Part shown: in pieces, positions 35,824 through 44,566 of the stretch
Position numbering within the stretch: position 1 is the first letter of the stretch
How the letters are laid out: each line of letters opens with the position of its first letter
From: an uncultured Hyphomonas sp.
Lineage (GTDB): Bacteria; Pseudomonadota; Alphaproteobacteria; Caulobacterales; Hyphomonadaceae
Direction of reading: 5' to 3'
Assembly: GCF_963677035.1 (NCBI RefSeq)
Contig: NZ_OY781472.1
Coordinates: 3,439,658-3,503,657, forward strand
Length of the DNA: 64,000 nucleotides
Made by a program: the position numbers and the translations under genes
Notes under the pieces: model-generated
Databases searched by the model: none
What the model saw: the letters and a program-made list of their open reading frames with translations, nothing else
Told to the model about the DNA's origin: nothing

Positions 35824-36284
35824 TGATCAGGCTTTCAGACCACTCCTTTTTAACGGCTGAGGCGTTAGCAGAGTTCGAAAAGGACGCCGCGGGCGCCGGC
35901 GCGATTGTCACGTTTTGTGGCCTGGTTCGCTCTCGGTCTGATGAAGGGGATGTCAAAACCCTGCATCTGCAAGCCTATTCGCCAATGACGGAGAATGGCA
36001 TCCGGCAAGCTGTTGATGATGCAAGGCAAAGGTGGCCGCTTACAGCCGTCCATGTCATCCACAGGATCGGTGACATGGCACCGGGCGAGCCGATTGTCTT
36101 CGTCGCAACCGCTGCGCCACATCGGAGAGCCGCATTCGAAGCTGCCGACTTTCTGATGGATTACCTCAAGACAGATGCGATCTTCTGGAAAAAGGAAGTG
36201 ACCGCATCGGAAACACGCTGGATTGAGCCGCGGGCCGACGATTACGTCGACCGTGCCAGATGGAACCCACAGGGAGAGAGCTGA
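35823..36284 (+). CDS. moaE: MoaE, large subunit of molybdopterin synthase
   Basis: A 153-residue protein that with MoaD converts cyclic pyranopterin monophosphate to molybdopterin. Family motifs are GAIVTFCGLVRSRSDEGDV, VHVIHRIGDMAPGEPIVFVATAAPHR and the active-site Lys in FWKKE (positions near 35900-36200). Length and order are standard. It is translationally coupled to moaD. Confidence 0.95.
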   Translation: MIRLSDHSFLTAEALAEFEKDAAGAGAIVTFCGLVRSRSDEGDVKTLHLQAYSPMTENGIRQAVDDARQRWPLTAVHVIHRIGDMAPGEPIVFVATAAPHRRAAFEAADFLMDYLKTDAIFWKKEVTASETRWIEPRADDYVDRARWNPQGES

Positions 36285-36290
36285 CCCAAT

Positions 36291-36827
36291 ATGCATGGCA
36301 TTAACGAAAAACTGGAATTCAAACCTGTGCGGATCGCGGTGTTGATCGTCAGCGATACGCGCACACTTGAAACCGACACATCGGGCGCAACACTGGTGCA
36401 AAGACTGGAAACAGCAGGCCACATCCTCACCGAAAGAAAGATCCTGCCGGACGACAAAGCCGCGATACGCGCGCAAGTCTCCGAATGGATCGCAGACCCG
36501 GAGACGGACGTCGTGATTACGAGTGGAGGCACCGGGCTGACTGGCCGTGACGTGACGCCTGAAGCGGTGACCCCCCTCTTCGACAAAACGATCGAAGGGT
36601 TCTCCGTCATCTTTCATCAGGTCAGTTTCCGGAGCGTCGGCCTTTCAACCCTGCAATCACGGGCAATCGCAGGCCTCGCATCCGGAACCTTCATTTTCTG
36701 TCTGCCAGGTTCAACCGGCGCTGTGAAAGATGGATGGGACAAGGTCATCTCCTACCAGCTCGACAGCCGCTACAAGCCCTGCAATCTTGTCGAACTGATG
36801 CCGCGGCTGATGGAACACGAAGGATGA
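36291..36827 (+). CDS. moaB: MoaB/Mog-type molybdopterin adenylyltransferase
   Basis: A 178-residue protein of the MoaB family, which adenylylates molybdopterin before molybdenum insertion. Motifs: AVLIVSDTRTLETDTSG near the N-terminus, DVVITSGGTGLTGRDVTPEAV and FCLPGSTGAVKDGWD (near 36695-36740). It lies 6 bases after moaE and overlaps moaC by 4. Confidence 0.93.
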   Translation: MHGINEKLEFKPVRIAVLIVSDTRTLETDTSGATLVQRLETAGHILTERKILPDDKAAIRAQVSEWIADPETDVVITSGGTGLTGRDVTPEAVTPLFDKTIEGFSVIFHQVSFRSVGLSTLQSRAIAGLASGTFIFCLPGSTGAVKDGWDKVISYQLDSRYKPCNLVELMPRLMEHEG

Positions 36828-37303
36828 CAGAGCTCTCTCATATTGGTCCGGACGGACGCGCACGGATGGTCGATATCGGGGACAAAGCGATCACGGAACG
36901 GGTTGCTGTCGCTCAGGGTAAGATAAGAATGGCAGCCGCAACGCGCACCTTGGCCATGAGCCGGGAAACGCGGAAAGGCGACCCTATCGCAATCGCGGAA
37001 CTCGCGGGCATTATGGCTGCCAAGAAAACTGCTGATCTGATCCCGCTCTGCCACCCGCTTCCTCTCACCAATGTTGAAGTCCGCATCACGCCATCCGAGT
37101 CAGATGCACTGAAGGTAACGGCAACGGTTCGAACGTCTGGCCGCACCGGCGTTGAGATGGAGGCCCTGACAGCCGTTTCAGCGGCCTGTCTCACGCTCTA
37201 CGACATGCTGAAATCTGCGGACAAGGAAATGGTCATCTCGGACATCGAACTGGTGAGCAAAACGGGCGGCAAGTCCGGCGACTATCACAAGGAAAACACG
37301 TGA
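36824..37303 (+). CDS. moaC: MoaC, cyclic pyranopterin monophosphate synthase
   Basis: A 159-residue enzyme for the second half of the first step of molybdopterin synthesis. The start at 36824 overlaps the moaB stop (ATGA). Typical segments are RMVDIGDKAITERVAVA, KTADLIPLCHPLPLTNVEV and GVEMEALTAVSAACLTLYDMLK (positions near 36864-37215), including the conserved Cys-His and the Met-Glu-Ala-Leu loop. Confidence 0.97.
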   Translation: MTELSHIGPDGRARMVDIGDKAITERVAVAQGKIRMAAATRTLAMSRETRKGDPIAIAELAGIMAAKKTADLIPLCHPLPLTNVEVRITPSESDALKVTATVRTSGRTGVEMEALTAVSAACLTLYDMLKSADKEMVISDIELVSKTGGKSGDYHKENT

Positions 37304-38490
37304 CGAAACTCATCAGTGTTGACGACGCACTGGCTGCATTGACGGCGCATATCCTGGACGCAGGAGAGGAGACGATTCCGCTCGCCGCTGCCCTGGGGCG
37401 GGTTCTTGCGCAAAATGTGTTGGCCAGAACGACAACTCCGCCTGCCGACGTGTCCGCGATGGACGGATACGCAGTCCGCCTCGCTGACACACGGGACGCG
37501 GGCACCCGCCTGCAAGTGACGGGGGAGATCCCCGCGGGAACAGTTCCCACGCATCCACTTGCGGCAGGCGAAGCCATCCGCATCTTCACCGGCGCCCCGT
37601 TACCGGAGGGGGCAGATCATATTCTTATTCAGGAAGAGGCGCACCGAACCGGGAATATTATCGAAGTCACCACACCTCAAACGTCCTCCCGGCACATACG
37701 CAAAGCCGGGCGGGACTTCGCTGAAGGGGCCGTTCTCGTTCCTGAGGGCACACGACTGTCTCCTGCCGACCTTGGTCTGTCGGCCGCAGGCAATAACAGC
37801 ACAGTGCGCGTACTAAGACGGCCCCTCATCGCCATTATACCGGGTGGGGACGAACTGCTCCCGCCCGGCAGCGAACTGGGACCGGGCAAGATCATCGATT
37901 CCAATTCAACGGCATTGGCAGCCCTAATCCGCACCTGGGGCGGAGAGCCGGTGACGCCTGGCATCGCTGGCGACACAATCGAGGACATCCGCGCTCTTAT
38001 CGATGCAAGCGGAGAGGCTGATCTCATCCTTCCCATCGGCGGAGCATCCGTCGGCGACTATGATTACATGAAAACAGCATTCGAGGATGCAGGTGCGGAA
38101 ATGCTCTTTTCGGGAATCGCCGTCCGCCCCGGAAAGCCCACCTGGTTCGCCAAAAAGGGGCAACAGCTTATACTCGGACTCCCCGGAAACCCGGCGTCTG
38201 CTTTTGTTTGCGCACACCTCTTCCTGAAAGCGTTGCTCTCAAAAACCGCAGGACAGACTGGTTATTTCAGCGCCCGGCTTGAAACAGATATGCCTGCCGG
38301 AGGGTTCAGGGAAACATATTATAGAGCCGTGATGCGCCGGATAGATGGGGCGCACTCTGTGTCACCACTTCCCGATCAGGACAGCTCTTTGCTCCGCCCG
38401 TTGCAAGCCGCAAATTGTCTGATACGACGCCGCCCGAATGCCCCGGCTGCGAACGTCGGCGAAGACGTGAAATGTGTGGATCTGACCTGA
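37300..38490 (+). CDS. moeA: MoeA, molybdopterin molybdenumtransferase
   Basis: A 396-residue protein that inserts molybdate into adenylylated molybdopterin. It starts with GTG, overlapping the moaC stop (GTGA). Motifs: PPADVSAMDGYAVR near residue 46, IFTGAPLPEGADHILIQEE, the MoCF domain PGKIIDSNSTALAALI and LPIGGASVGDYDY, and the C-terminal GLPGNPASAFV. It is the last gene of the 13-kb cluster and converges with the MFS gene 25 bases downstream. I saw no terminator between them. Confidence 0.95.
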   Translation: MTKLISVDDALAALTAHILDAGEETIPLAAALGRVLAQNVLARTTTPPADVSAMDGYAVRLADTRDAGTRLQVTGEIPAGTVPTHPLAAGEAIRIFTGAPLPEGADHILIQEEAHRTGNIIEVTTPQTSSRHIRKAGRDFAEGAVLVPEGTRLSPADLGLSAAGNNSTVRVLRRPLIAIIPGGDELLPPGSELGPGKIIDSNSTALAALIRTWGGEPVTPGIAGDTIEDIRALIDASGEADLILPIGGASVGDYDYMKTAFEDAGAEMLFSGIAVRPGKPTWFAKKGQQLILGLPGNPASAFVCAHLFLKALLSKTAGQTGYFSARLETDMPAGGFRETYYRAVMRRIDGAHSVSPLPDQDSSLLRPLQAANCLIRRRPNAPAANVGEDVKCVDLT

Positions 38491-38515
38491 AGGGTCTGAG
38501 CGTTTTATTGGACGA

Positions 38516-39691
38516 TCATGTCCGGCCCATATGCTTGCGCTGCAGGATACGCGCGATCAGCGAAACGGTGATCGCCAATATACCGGCCACAAGCGTCGTC
38601 CCGAGAACCTGGGAAAAAAGGTTTGCCGCGGGAAACACCGGCACCAGCATTGGCCCCACCCCCATGCCGGCAAAGGAAATGACGGGAAGAACGGATGTTA
38701 CGCGCCCGCTGGAATCGTCCTCTGCCACCGCGCCCATGAAATAAGGCAACCCACCACCCCACGCGAAGAGATATAGATTGCTCGCCAGGTAGAATACTGA
38801 AAGCGTCATGCCGGGACTGAACAATGAGACACCCGCCATCAAAATGATACTGACACTGAACAGAGGAAACAGGCGGCCAAACCGGGTTGTCGTCGCCGCG
38901 GCTATTAGCGAACCGATAATCGCCGCAATATTTCCGATGGCAAGCGCATGTCCGATCTTGTTCACGTCGATGCCGGCAAGCCCACCCAAAATGCCGGAAA
39001 ACACCCAGATCACGCCGACGGCTATGGAAAATGCAAAGAAGGCCGCCGCGTATAGCCAAACCGTCGATGGAATTTTCCCCGCCACTGTGGTGGCCGCTTC
39101 TGAAACGGGCCGGTTATACTTATCGGCGAGCAGAAGACCGGCGGGAAGTAATAGGAGCTGAAGCGCCGTCAGAAAAAGAGCCGCAGGCATCAAGCTTTCT
39201 TCAGAACTGACTTCCGGCAAAACAAACAGGACGAAGACAGCCGCCACAGCCTGAAGCGCCAGAATGAAGCCGAATCCGCGCTCACTGTTTTTCGTTTCAC
39301 CGACAATCGCTGCGGAGAGGGCCAGAAGGACACCAGCGCCTGCTCCAGCCAGCGCCTCAAGCAGAACCGCACCGGTGAAGTTGGGTACCGCTCCCACGCC
39401 GATTTGCGCCAAACAGGCAAACAGCGCCGCATAGATTGCCGTTTTGCGTGGCCGCAATTTCGGCAAGAAGACCGTCACGAAGAGTGAGCCGGCCGCTGTC
39501 CCCAAGAGGTTTGCCAGCCCGATAAGACCAGCCGCTGCGGCATCAACCTGAAATGCCGCCGCGATGATCGGCACCAATAGCGGCATGGCGACGATCTGCG
39601 TCACAGCTAATCCGCCGAGCAGAATAGCGCCGAGTTCGGGGGCCATACCAAAACGGGACGTGCGTTGCAGATCCTTTGCGCTATCACCCAT
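38516..39691 (-). CDS. MFS transporter
   Basis: A 391-residue major-facilitator protein with about 12 hydrophobic segments, starting at MGDSAKDLQ; a longer open frame upstream lies inside the GMC gene and is not real. The start overlaps the GMC stop by 8 bases, so it is the third gene of a PhyH-GMC-MFS operon. Family members cannot be assigned a substrate from sequence. The context suggests uptake or export of the alcohol or quaternary amine handled by the oxidoreductase. Confidence 0.85.
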   Translation of the reverse strand: MGDSAKDLQRTSRFGMAPELGAILLGGLAVTQIVAMPLLVPIIAAAFQVDAAAAGLIGLANLLGTAAGSLFVTVFLPKLRPRKTAIYAALFACLAQIGVGAVPNFTGAVLLEALAGAGAGVLLALSAAIVGETKNSERGFGFILALQAVAAVFVLFVLPEVSSEESLMPAALFLTALQLLLLPAGLLLADKYNRPVSEAATTVAGKIPSTVWLYAAAFFAFSIAVGVIWVFSGILGGLAGIDVNKIGHALAIGNIAAIIGSLIAAATTTRFGRLFPLFSVSIILMAGVSLFSPGMTLSVFYLASNLYLFAWGGGLPYFMGAVAEDDSSGRVTSVLPVISFAGMGVGPMLVPVFPAANLFSQVLGTTLVAGILAITVSLIARILQRKHMGRT

Positions 39692-41324
39692 ATGCCGAGT
39701 CCGGATCGAGGATTTTGTTGCCGAGTATATGATCAGCCGCTTTTTCCGCGACCATGATTGTTGGTGCGTTGATATTGCCATTTGTGATGTTCGGAAACAC
39801 GGACGAATCGACAACTCGCAATCCTTCGACGCCGATGACGCGGCACTCCGGGTCCACCACCGCATCTGGATCATCGGGTTGTCCCATCCGGCAGGTGCCG
39901 CAGGGATGGTAAGCGCTCTCCACCTCCCGCCGGACGAAAGCGTCGATGTCGTCATTGCTGCGGCAGTCCAGCCCGGGTGAAATCTCACCTGCGGAGAACT
40001 CCCGCAGAGCAGGCTGGGAGAAAATTTCACGCGTCAGCCTTACGCACGCGCGAAAGGTCTCCCAGTCAGCCTGCCGCGACATGTAGTTGAAACGAATGGA
40101 CGGAGGCGCGGCCGGATCCGCAGATGCCAGCTTCACTTCGCCCCGCGCGGTCGTTCGCCCGGGCCCGATATGCGCCTGAAACCCGTGATCGGATTCTGGT
40201 TGGGAGCCGTCATACCTGATCGCTGCTGGCAGAAAGTGGTACTGCGCATCGGGATACGCGGCATCCGGATTGACGCGGACAAAACCGGCCGTCTCGAAAT
40301 GATTGCTGGCCCCAATGCCCGTTTTGGTGAGCAGCCATTGCGCCCCGGCCAGTCCCTTGCTGACCGGGTTCATGTATTTCCGCAGTGTGATTGGACGGGT
40401 GCAACGCATCTGCAGATATACTTCCAGGTGATCCTGCAGGTTTTTCCCAACGCCCTTCCGGTCACGCAAAACATCGATTCCGAGGGCTTCCAGATCGCTT
40501 TTTGCACCGATGCCGGACAGCATGAGAAGCTTGGCGGAATTGAACACCGAGCTGCTCAGGATAACTTCTTTTCTCGCCCGAATGACGTGCCGGGTCTTTC
40601 CGCGCAGGAATTCGACACCGACAGCACGGTCGCCTTCCCACAAGACACGTGCCGCCAGCCCCCTGTGTACGCTCAGGTTTTCGCGCCCAAGCGCCGGCTT
40701 CAGATAGGCATTGGCCGTAGACCAACGCCGCCCCTTCCAGATGGTTTGCTCCATCGGGCCGAAGCCTTCCTGCTGGCGCCCATTGCAGTCAGACGTCCGG
40801 GAAAATCCGGCTTCCACTGCGGATGCCACAAAAGCCTGATCCAACGGATGTGCCTGATCAGGCCGGGTAATCCGCATCGGCCCCGCCGTGCCCCGAATTG
40901 CCGGATCTGCGCCCTCGACATTTTCGAGCCGCCGGAAATACGGCAGCACATGCCTTCCACTCCAACCGTCTGCGCCGCTGGCCTCCCAGGCGTCAAAGTC
41001 TTTTGGGTTCCCCCGGATGTAGACAAGCCCGTTGATGGAGGATGAACCGCCAAGGACTTTTCCGCGCGGCGCCGCAAGGCGGCGCCGCCCAAGGTGAGGC
41101 TCCGGTTCACTCCGGTATCCCCAGTCATAGCGTTTCATGTTCATCGGGTATGAAAGCGCTGCGGGCATCTGGATGAACGGCCCCATATCGCTGCCGCCAT
41201 ATTCCAGAACAGCAACGTCATGTGCCCCGTTTGCCGAAAGGCGATTGGCCAGTACACACCCTGCTGAGCCCGCGCCAACGATCACATAGTCAGCGGCGGC
41301 AACTTCCCTGCCTTCAGTCATCAT
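39684..41324 (-). CDS. GMC oxidoreductase, choline-dehydrogenase-like (BetA family)
   Basis: A 546-residue FAD enzyme. The dinucleotide-binding motif is DYVIVGAGSAGCVLANRL, the first GMC signature is GKVLGGSSSINGLVYIRG, and the C-terminal catalytic region is YHPCGTCRMG and NITNGNINAPTIMVAEK (the family His/Asn pair). Length is close to choline dehydrogenase. It likely oxidises choline or another primary alcohol to the aldehyde. Its ATG overlaps the PhyH stop by one base. BetI-like regulators and a BetB-like dehydrogenase nearby strengthen the choline reading, but related GMC enzymes act on other alcohols. Confidence 0.88.
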   Translation of the reverse strand: MMTEGREVAAADYVIVGAGSAGCVLANRLSANGAHDVAVLEYGGSDMGPFIQMPAALSYPMNMKRYDWGYRSEPEPHLGRRRLAAPRGKVLGGSSSINGLVYIRGNPKDFDAWEASGADGWSGRHVLPYFRRLENVEGADPAIRGTAGPMRITRPDQAHPLDQAFVASAVEAGFSRTSDCNGRQQEGFGPMEQTIWKGRRWSTANAYLKPALGRENLSVHRGLAARVLWEGDRAVGVEFLRGKTRHVIRARKEVILSSSVFNSAKLLMLSGIGAKSDLEALGIDVLRDRKGVGKNLQDHLEVYLQMRCTRPITLRKYMNPVSKGLAGAQWLLTKTGIGASNHFETAGFVRVNPDAAYPDAQYHFLPAAIRYDGSQPESDHGFQAHIGPGRTTARGEVKLASADPAAPPSIRFNYMSRQADWETFRACVRLTREIFSQPALREFSAGEISPGLDCRSNDDIDAFVRREVESAYHPCGTCRMGQPDDPDAVVDPECRVIGVEGLRVVDSSVFPNITNGNINAPTIMVAEKAADHILGNKILDPDSAYG

Positions 41325-42157
41325 CAGGAGTCCAGAAGGGCTTTCGGGCTTCCGACTTCATACATGTTGATCATGCCACCACCCATGCTGGTGCCGTCAT
41401 ATGTCGAATAGCCAAGCAGTTCCTGAGCCCGTTCCGGCAACCGGCGAACACGTTCCAGCGGAACGCCGAGCCAGCTGTTCTCGACCGGCATCAGCCAGCC
41501 ATGGCAGAAAGAGACAGACAAACCGCGGCGCACCTTGCCATTCGTATTCGTTCCGCCGCCATGGAGGCATTGCCCCGTGAAGATCGCGGCGGACCCTGCC
41601 GGCATCACTGCTTGCGTAATTTCGTCCGCCTCAGGAACACGATCGGCATCCCATTTATGGCTTCCCGGCACCACCACTGTTGCGCCATTGTCCACCGTGT
41701 AATCTGTCAGGGCCATCATGACATTGATAACGAGTGGTGCAGCAGCCTGAGCCGCGCGTGGCCAGGAATCATCGTCCCGGTGAATGATCTGGGCGGTTTC
41801 TCCCCCGCGAATCTCAATCAGCTCTGCCGCGCTGAGCCGGTAGTCCGTGCAATTCGGCTTCAGCAACGCATCCATGACAGCCAGCATTCTGGGCTCGAGC
41901 AGTGCGTCGGGAAAGCTTTCCGATTTGGCCGCGATGCCGTGAAGGCGCACGGTCGATCCACCGAGAAAGTCATCATATCCCGACTCCACCTCACGCATAC
42001 GGTAGGTGTCGATATGAGGCTGCAGCTCAGAATTGAGCCGTTCGACCAATCCGGAAGACAGGAAGTCACGCACGATAACGACGCCATCCTTATCCAGGGC
42101 CTGAAGAATATCCTCCGCCGAAGCGGTTTCGGGCAACTGAGTTACATTGGCAGTCAC
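41324..42157 (-). CDS. PhyH-family Fe(II)/2-oxoglutarate dioxygenase
   Basis: A 277-residue dioxygenase of the phytanoyl-CoA dioxygenase family. The GTG at 42157 is chosen because GGGAGGAA sits just before it; an in-frame GTG at 42181 would add 8 residues. The iron ligands are His and Asp in HRDDDS (near residue 138) and a distal His in CLHGGGTNTNG, followed by an RRGLS-type Arg that would bind 2-oxoglutarate. It would hydroxylate a small substrate; within this locus that may be a betaine or alcohol. It is the first gene of the minus-strand operon. Confidence 0.85.
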   Translation of the reverse strand: MTANVTQLPETASAEDILQALDKDGVVIVRDFLSSGLVERLNSELQPHIDTYRMREVESGYDDFLGGSTVRLHGIAAKSESFPDALLEPRMLAVMDALLKPNCTDYRLSAAELIEIRGGETAQIIHRDDDSWPRAAQAAAPLVINVMMALTDYTVDNGATVVVPGSHKWDADRVPEADEITQAVMPAGSAAIFTGQCLHGGGTNTNGKVRRGLSVSFCHGWLMPVENSWLGVPLERVRRLPERAQELLGYSTYDGTSMGGGMINMYEVGSPKALLDS

Positions 42158-42211
42158 GGCATTTTCCTCCCGATGCTCCACATTCCTTTTGACGTCAGCT
42201 TTATCACATTT

Positions 42212-42233
42212 TGTAAACGGTCATGCAATTACA
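42212..42233. promoter_or_regulatory. Inverted repeat, candidate BetI-like operator 1
   Basis: TGTAAACG and its partner CAATTACA form an imperfect inverted repeat in the intergenic region between the PhyH operon and the first TetR gene. Read on the minus strand it begins TGTAATTG, the same octamer found in the palindrome at 44549-44566. Its central location suits control of both directions by the adjacent regulator. Confidence 0.5.
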
Positions 42234-42334
42234 TTTTGATAGAAAGTCTTTTCGTTGCATGTTGAGTGACTTTTTTTCTGTACGAACCCCAGACGACGCG
42301 TGAAGTATCAACGTAAAGATTATCCAGAGTGCCC

Positions 42335-42940
42335 ATGAGACCCGTTGCACAAAAGCGCAGACAGAGAGACCAGAGCCAGAGGCAGCTGCTGGAAGCGACG
42401 ATTGCCGCGATCTATCAGCATGGCGTCCATGATGCGACGGTCGTTAAAATTGGCGAAATCGCCGGCCTGTCGACGGGGAACATCCATTATCACTTCGGCT
42501 CCAAGGAAGAGATGTTCGCCGCGGCCATGCGGTTGCTGATGTCGGGCATCAGCGACGAACTTGTCCTCGAACTCAGCAAGGCGGACTCCCCGTTGGAGCG
42601 GGCCCGGGCCGTCCTTCGCGCCAACTTGTCCGACGAATTGTTTACGCATCGCAATTGCTTTGTGTGGCTGCAATTCTGGTCCGAAACAGCTCGCTCCGAA
42701 GAGCTCGCCCGGCTGGAGCGCATCAATTCGCAACGCTTTCACCGCAACCTGCTCGACGCCCTGTCGCGCCTGATGCCGCGAGAGCATGCGGAACGGGCAA
42801 CCCAGGAACTTGTGGCCCTGGTCGATGGCCTGTGGATCCGCCGGGCGCAAAGCGAAGGCACGATCACGCCGCAAGCCGCCCGCCAGATCGCTGATGACTA
42901 TCTGGGCCGGCGCCTCAAAGCTGCGCCAGCGATCGGATAG
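42335..42940 (+). CDS. TetR-family regulator 1 (BetI-like)
   Basis: A 201-residue repressor. The ATG at 42335 has AGAG 6 bases upstream; a GTG two codons earlier is possible. The helix-turn-helix is HDATVVKIGEIAGLSTGNIHYHFGSKEEMFAAAMR, very like BetI, and the C-terminal part keeps the BetI pattern CFVWLQFWSETARSEELARLERINSQR. BetI represses choline-to-betaine genes and releases DNA with choline. It is divergent from the PhyH-GMC-MFS operon and followed after 4 bases by a second related regulator. Confidence 0.88.
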   Translation: MRPVAQKRRQRDQSQRQLLEATIAAIYQHGVHDATVVKIGEIAGLSTGNIHYHFGSKEEMFAAAMRLLMSGISDELVLELSKADSPLERARAVLRANLSDELFTHRNCFVWLQFWSETARSEELARLERINSQRFHRNLLDALSRLMPREHAERATQELVALVDGLWIRRAQSEGTITPQAARQIADDYLGRRLKAAPAIG

Positions 42941-42944
42941 AGCC

Positions 42945-43523
42945 ATGGGGAGAGCCGAGACAAAACTCACCCGCAAACGCGCCCTGGTTCAGGCAACAGT
43001 GACCTGCGTCAACAAGTATGGCTACGCCGAATCCACAATTCAGAAGATCGCGGCAGAGGCTGGCTTCACCGGGGGGACGATCTACCGGCACTTCAAGAAC
43101 AAGACTGACCTGTTCGAAGCCACCATGCGGCAATTGCTGAACCTCGTCCTGACGGAGGAAAGCGCTGCCATCGCATCCGCCAACAGCGATATTGACCGGC
43201 TCCGCGCGGTCATAACGTCCAAGTTTTCGCCCGCGCTATTCAATTCCGAATTCTGTACGGTGTGGCTGCACTTCTGGGCGAATGCGCATTCCGATCCAAA
43301 GTTCGCCCGCATTGAACGCCTGAGTGACAGATTGCTGCAACGCAGCCTGAACCGCTATGCGAGCAAAGTGTTGCCGCCCGCTGAATCTGCAGCGTTTTCA
43401 ACGGAAACCGCTCTCATTATCGACGGTCTTTGGGTCGAGCACGCGCAGAAGCGGTCTGAACTCACCTCGCACGTCGCGAAGGAAGTTGCGCTCGGTTGCC
43501 TGGACTCAAGACTGGGTCGCTAG
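42945..43523 (+). CDS. TetR-family regulator 2 (BetI-like paralogue)
   Basis: A 192-residue repressor related to the preceding gene: helix-turn-helix ESTIQKIAAEAGFTGGTIYRHFKNKTDLFEATMRQ and C-terminal FCTVWLHFWANAHSDPKFARIERLSDR align with regulator 1 along the length. GGAGAG is within the coding start, so translation probably depends on coupling to the first gene. A pair could form homo- or heterodimers with different ligands. It converges with the dehydrogenase at 43552. Confidence 0.87.
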   Translation: MGRAETKLTRKRALVQATVTCVNKYGYAESTIQKIAAEAGFTGGTIYRHFKNKTDLFEATMRQLLNLVLTEESAAIASANSDIDRLRAVITSKFSPALFNSEFCTVWLHFWANAHSDPKFARIERLSDRLLQRSLNRYASKVLPPAESAAFSTETALIIDGLWVEHAQKRSELTSHVAKEVALGCLDSRLGR

Positions 43524-43551
43524 ACCGCCGGGAGAGGCGCCCCTCCCTGTG

Positions 43552-44463
43552 TCACGCCTCCCAGTGCAGTGGCCAGTCCCCTTCGAGGCGCAGGTCTTCG
43601 CCCACCTCGTCCTCGATCAGTTTCGCGACCTTAAGTTCCGCTTCCGACCCGCCATAGGTTTCAGCTGCCAGAGCAAAGCGCTCGGCCACCTTGGCGCCAA
43701 TCGGGATCGGCACATTGCCACGCTCCGCCAGCTCCTTGCACAGGCGCAGGTCTTTCACGCAAAGCTCCAGCGAGAATGACGGATCGTAGTGTCCGGCGAA
43801 GATTGATGGCGCGTCATGCCGGGCGACGAAGCTGTCGCCAACACTGTCCTTGATGGCATCCCACAGGACATCCAACGGAACGCCGGCGCGTTTGCCCAGC
43901 ATCAATCCCTCACCGATGACGGCCGCATGGGTAAACCAGAGATAATTGGTGACCAGTTTCACGGCATTGCCCGTGCCGAGACGGCCGCAATAGATCACAC
44001 GGCCCATCCGCGACAGAATTGGCTCGCACGCGGCCACAACGGCTTCTTCCCCGCCCGCAAAGAGCGTCAGTTCCCCGCGCCGCGCGCCATCCACGGCGCC
44101 AGTCAGAGGGGAATCAACGGTTTTCACCCCGATCCTGGCAGCCTGCTCCGCCAGCGCCTCAACGACGCCAACGTCATTCGTCGTCGTGTCGACCCAGATC
44201 GTTCCAGCTTGCAGGCCAGACAACGCGCCCTGCTCTCCCGCCATAACGGCCTGCACCACATCCGGCTTTGGAAGCGATGTAATGAAGATGTCCACATCCC
44301 GCGCGCAATCTGCCGGTGTCTCGGCCCAGATTGCGCCATTCTGAATGTGCGACTCGGCCTTTGCGGGGTCGATGTCATGCACTTTCAACTGCAGGCCCGA
44401 TCGCTGCAGCACCATCGCCATGTTGGCGCCCATGTTCCCAAGTCCCAGAAAACCAATACGCAT
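43552..44463 (-). CDS. 3-hydroxyisobutyrate-dehydrogenase-like NAD(P) enzyme
   Basis: A 303-residue beta-hydroxyacid dehydrogenase. The start at 44463 follows AGGAAGGGA and gives MRIGFLGLGNMGANMA, the NAD(P)-binding loop. The substrate-binding segment DSPLTGAVDGARRGELTLFAGG lies near residue 115 and the catalytic Lys is in GNAVKLVTNYLWF near residue 168. It would oxidise a short 3-hydroxyacid or reduce a semialdehyde. It is divergent from the aldehyde dehydrogenase and shares its palindrome-bearing promoter region, so the two are probably co-regulated. Confidence 0.88.
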   Translation of the reverse strand: MRIGFLGLGNMGANMAMVLQRSGLQLKVHDIDPAKAESHIQNGAIWAETPADCARDVDIFITSLPKPDVVQAVMAGEQGALSGLQAGTIWVDTTTNDVGVVEALAEQAARIGVKTVDSPLTGAVDGARRGELTLFAGGEEAVVAACEPILSRMGRVIYCGRLGTGNAVKLVTNYLWFTHAAVIGEGLMLGKRAGVPLDVLWDAIKDSVGDSFVARHDAPSIFAGHYDPSFSLELCVKDLRLCKELAERGNVPIPIGAKVAERFALAAETYGGSEAELKVAKLIEDEVGEDLRLEGDWPLHWEA

Positions 44464-44548
44464 GCCGATCCCTTCCTGTTTCATCTGCCCAACCGCGTGC
44501 CCTCACATCCATCAGATAACCCGCCGCGTGAGCATTGATTGACAAATG

Positions 44549-44566
44549 TAATTGTACGTGCAGTTA
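44549..44566. promoter_or_regulatory. 18-bp palindrome, candidate BetI-like operator 2
   Basis: TAATTGTACGTGCAGTTA matches its own reverse complement at 14 of 18 positions with ACGT at the centre. The core agrees at 11 of 14 positions with the E. coli BetI site as I remember it (ATTGAACGTTCAAT). It lies between the divergent hydroxyacid and aldehyde dehydrogenase genes, 53 bases before the GTG of the latter. Confidence 0.6.

Noticed and set aside
25556..38490. Search for soxB, soxC, soxD, moeB and modABC inside the cluster
   Set aside because: No reading frame shows their features; they may lie elsewhere in the genome, so only absence from the cluster is claimed.
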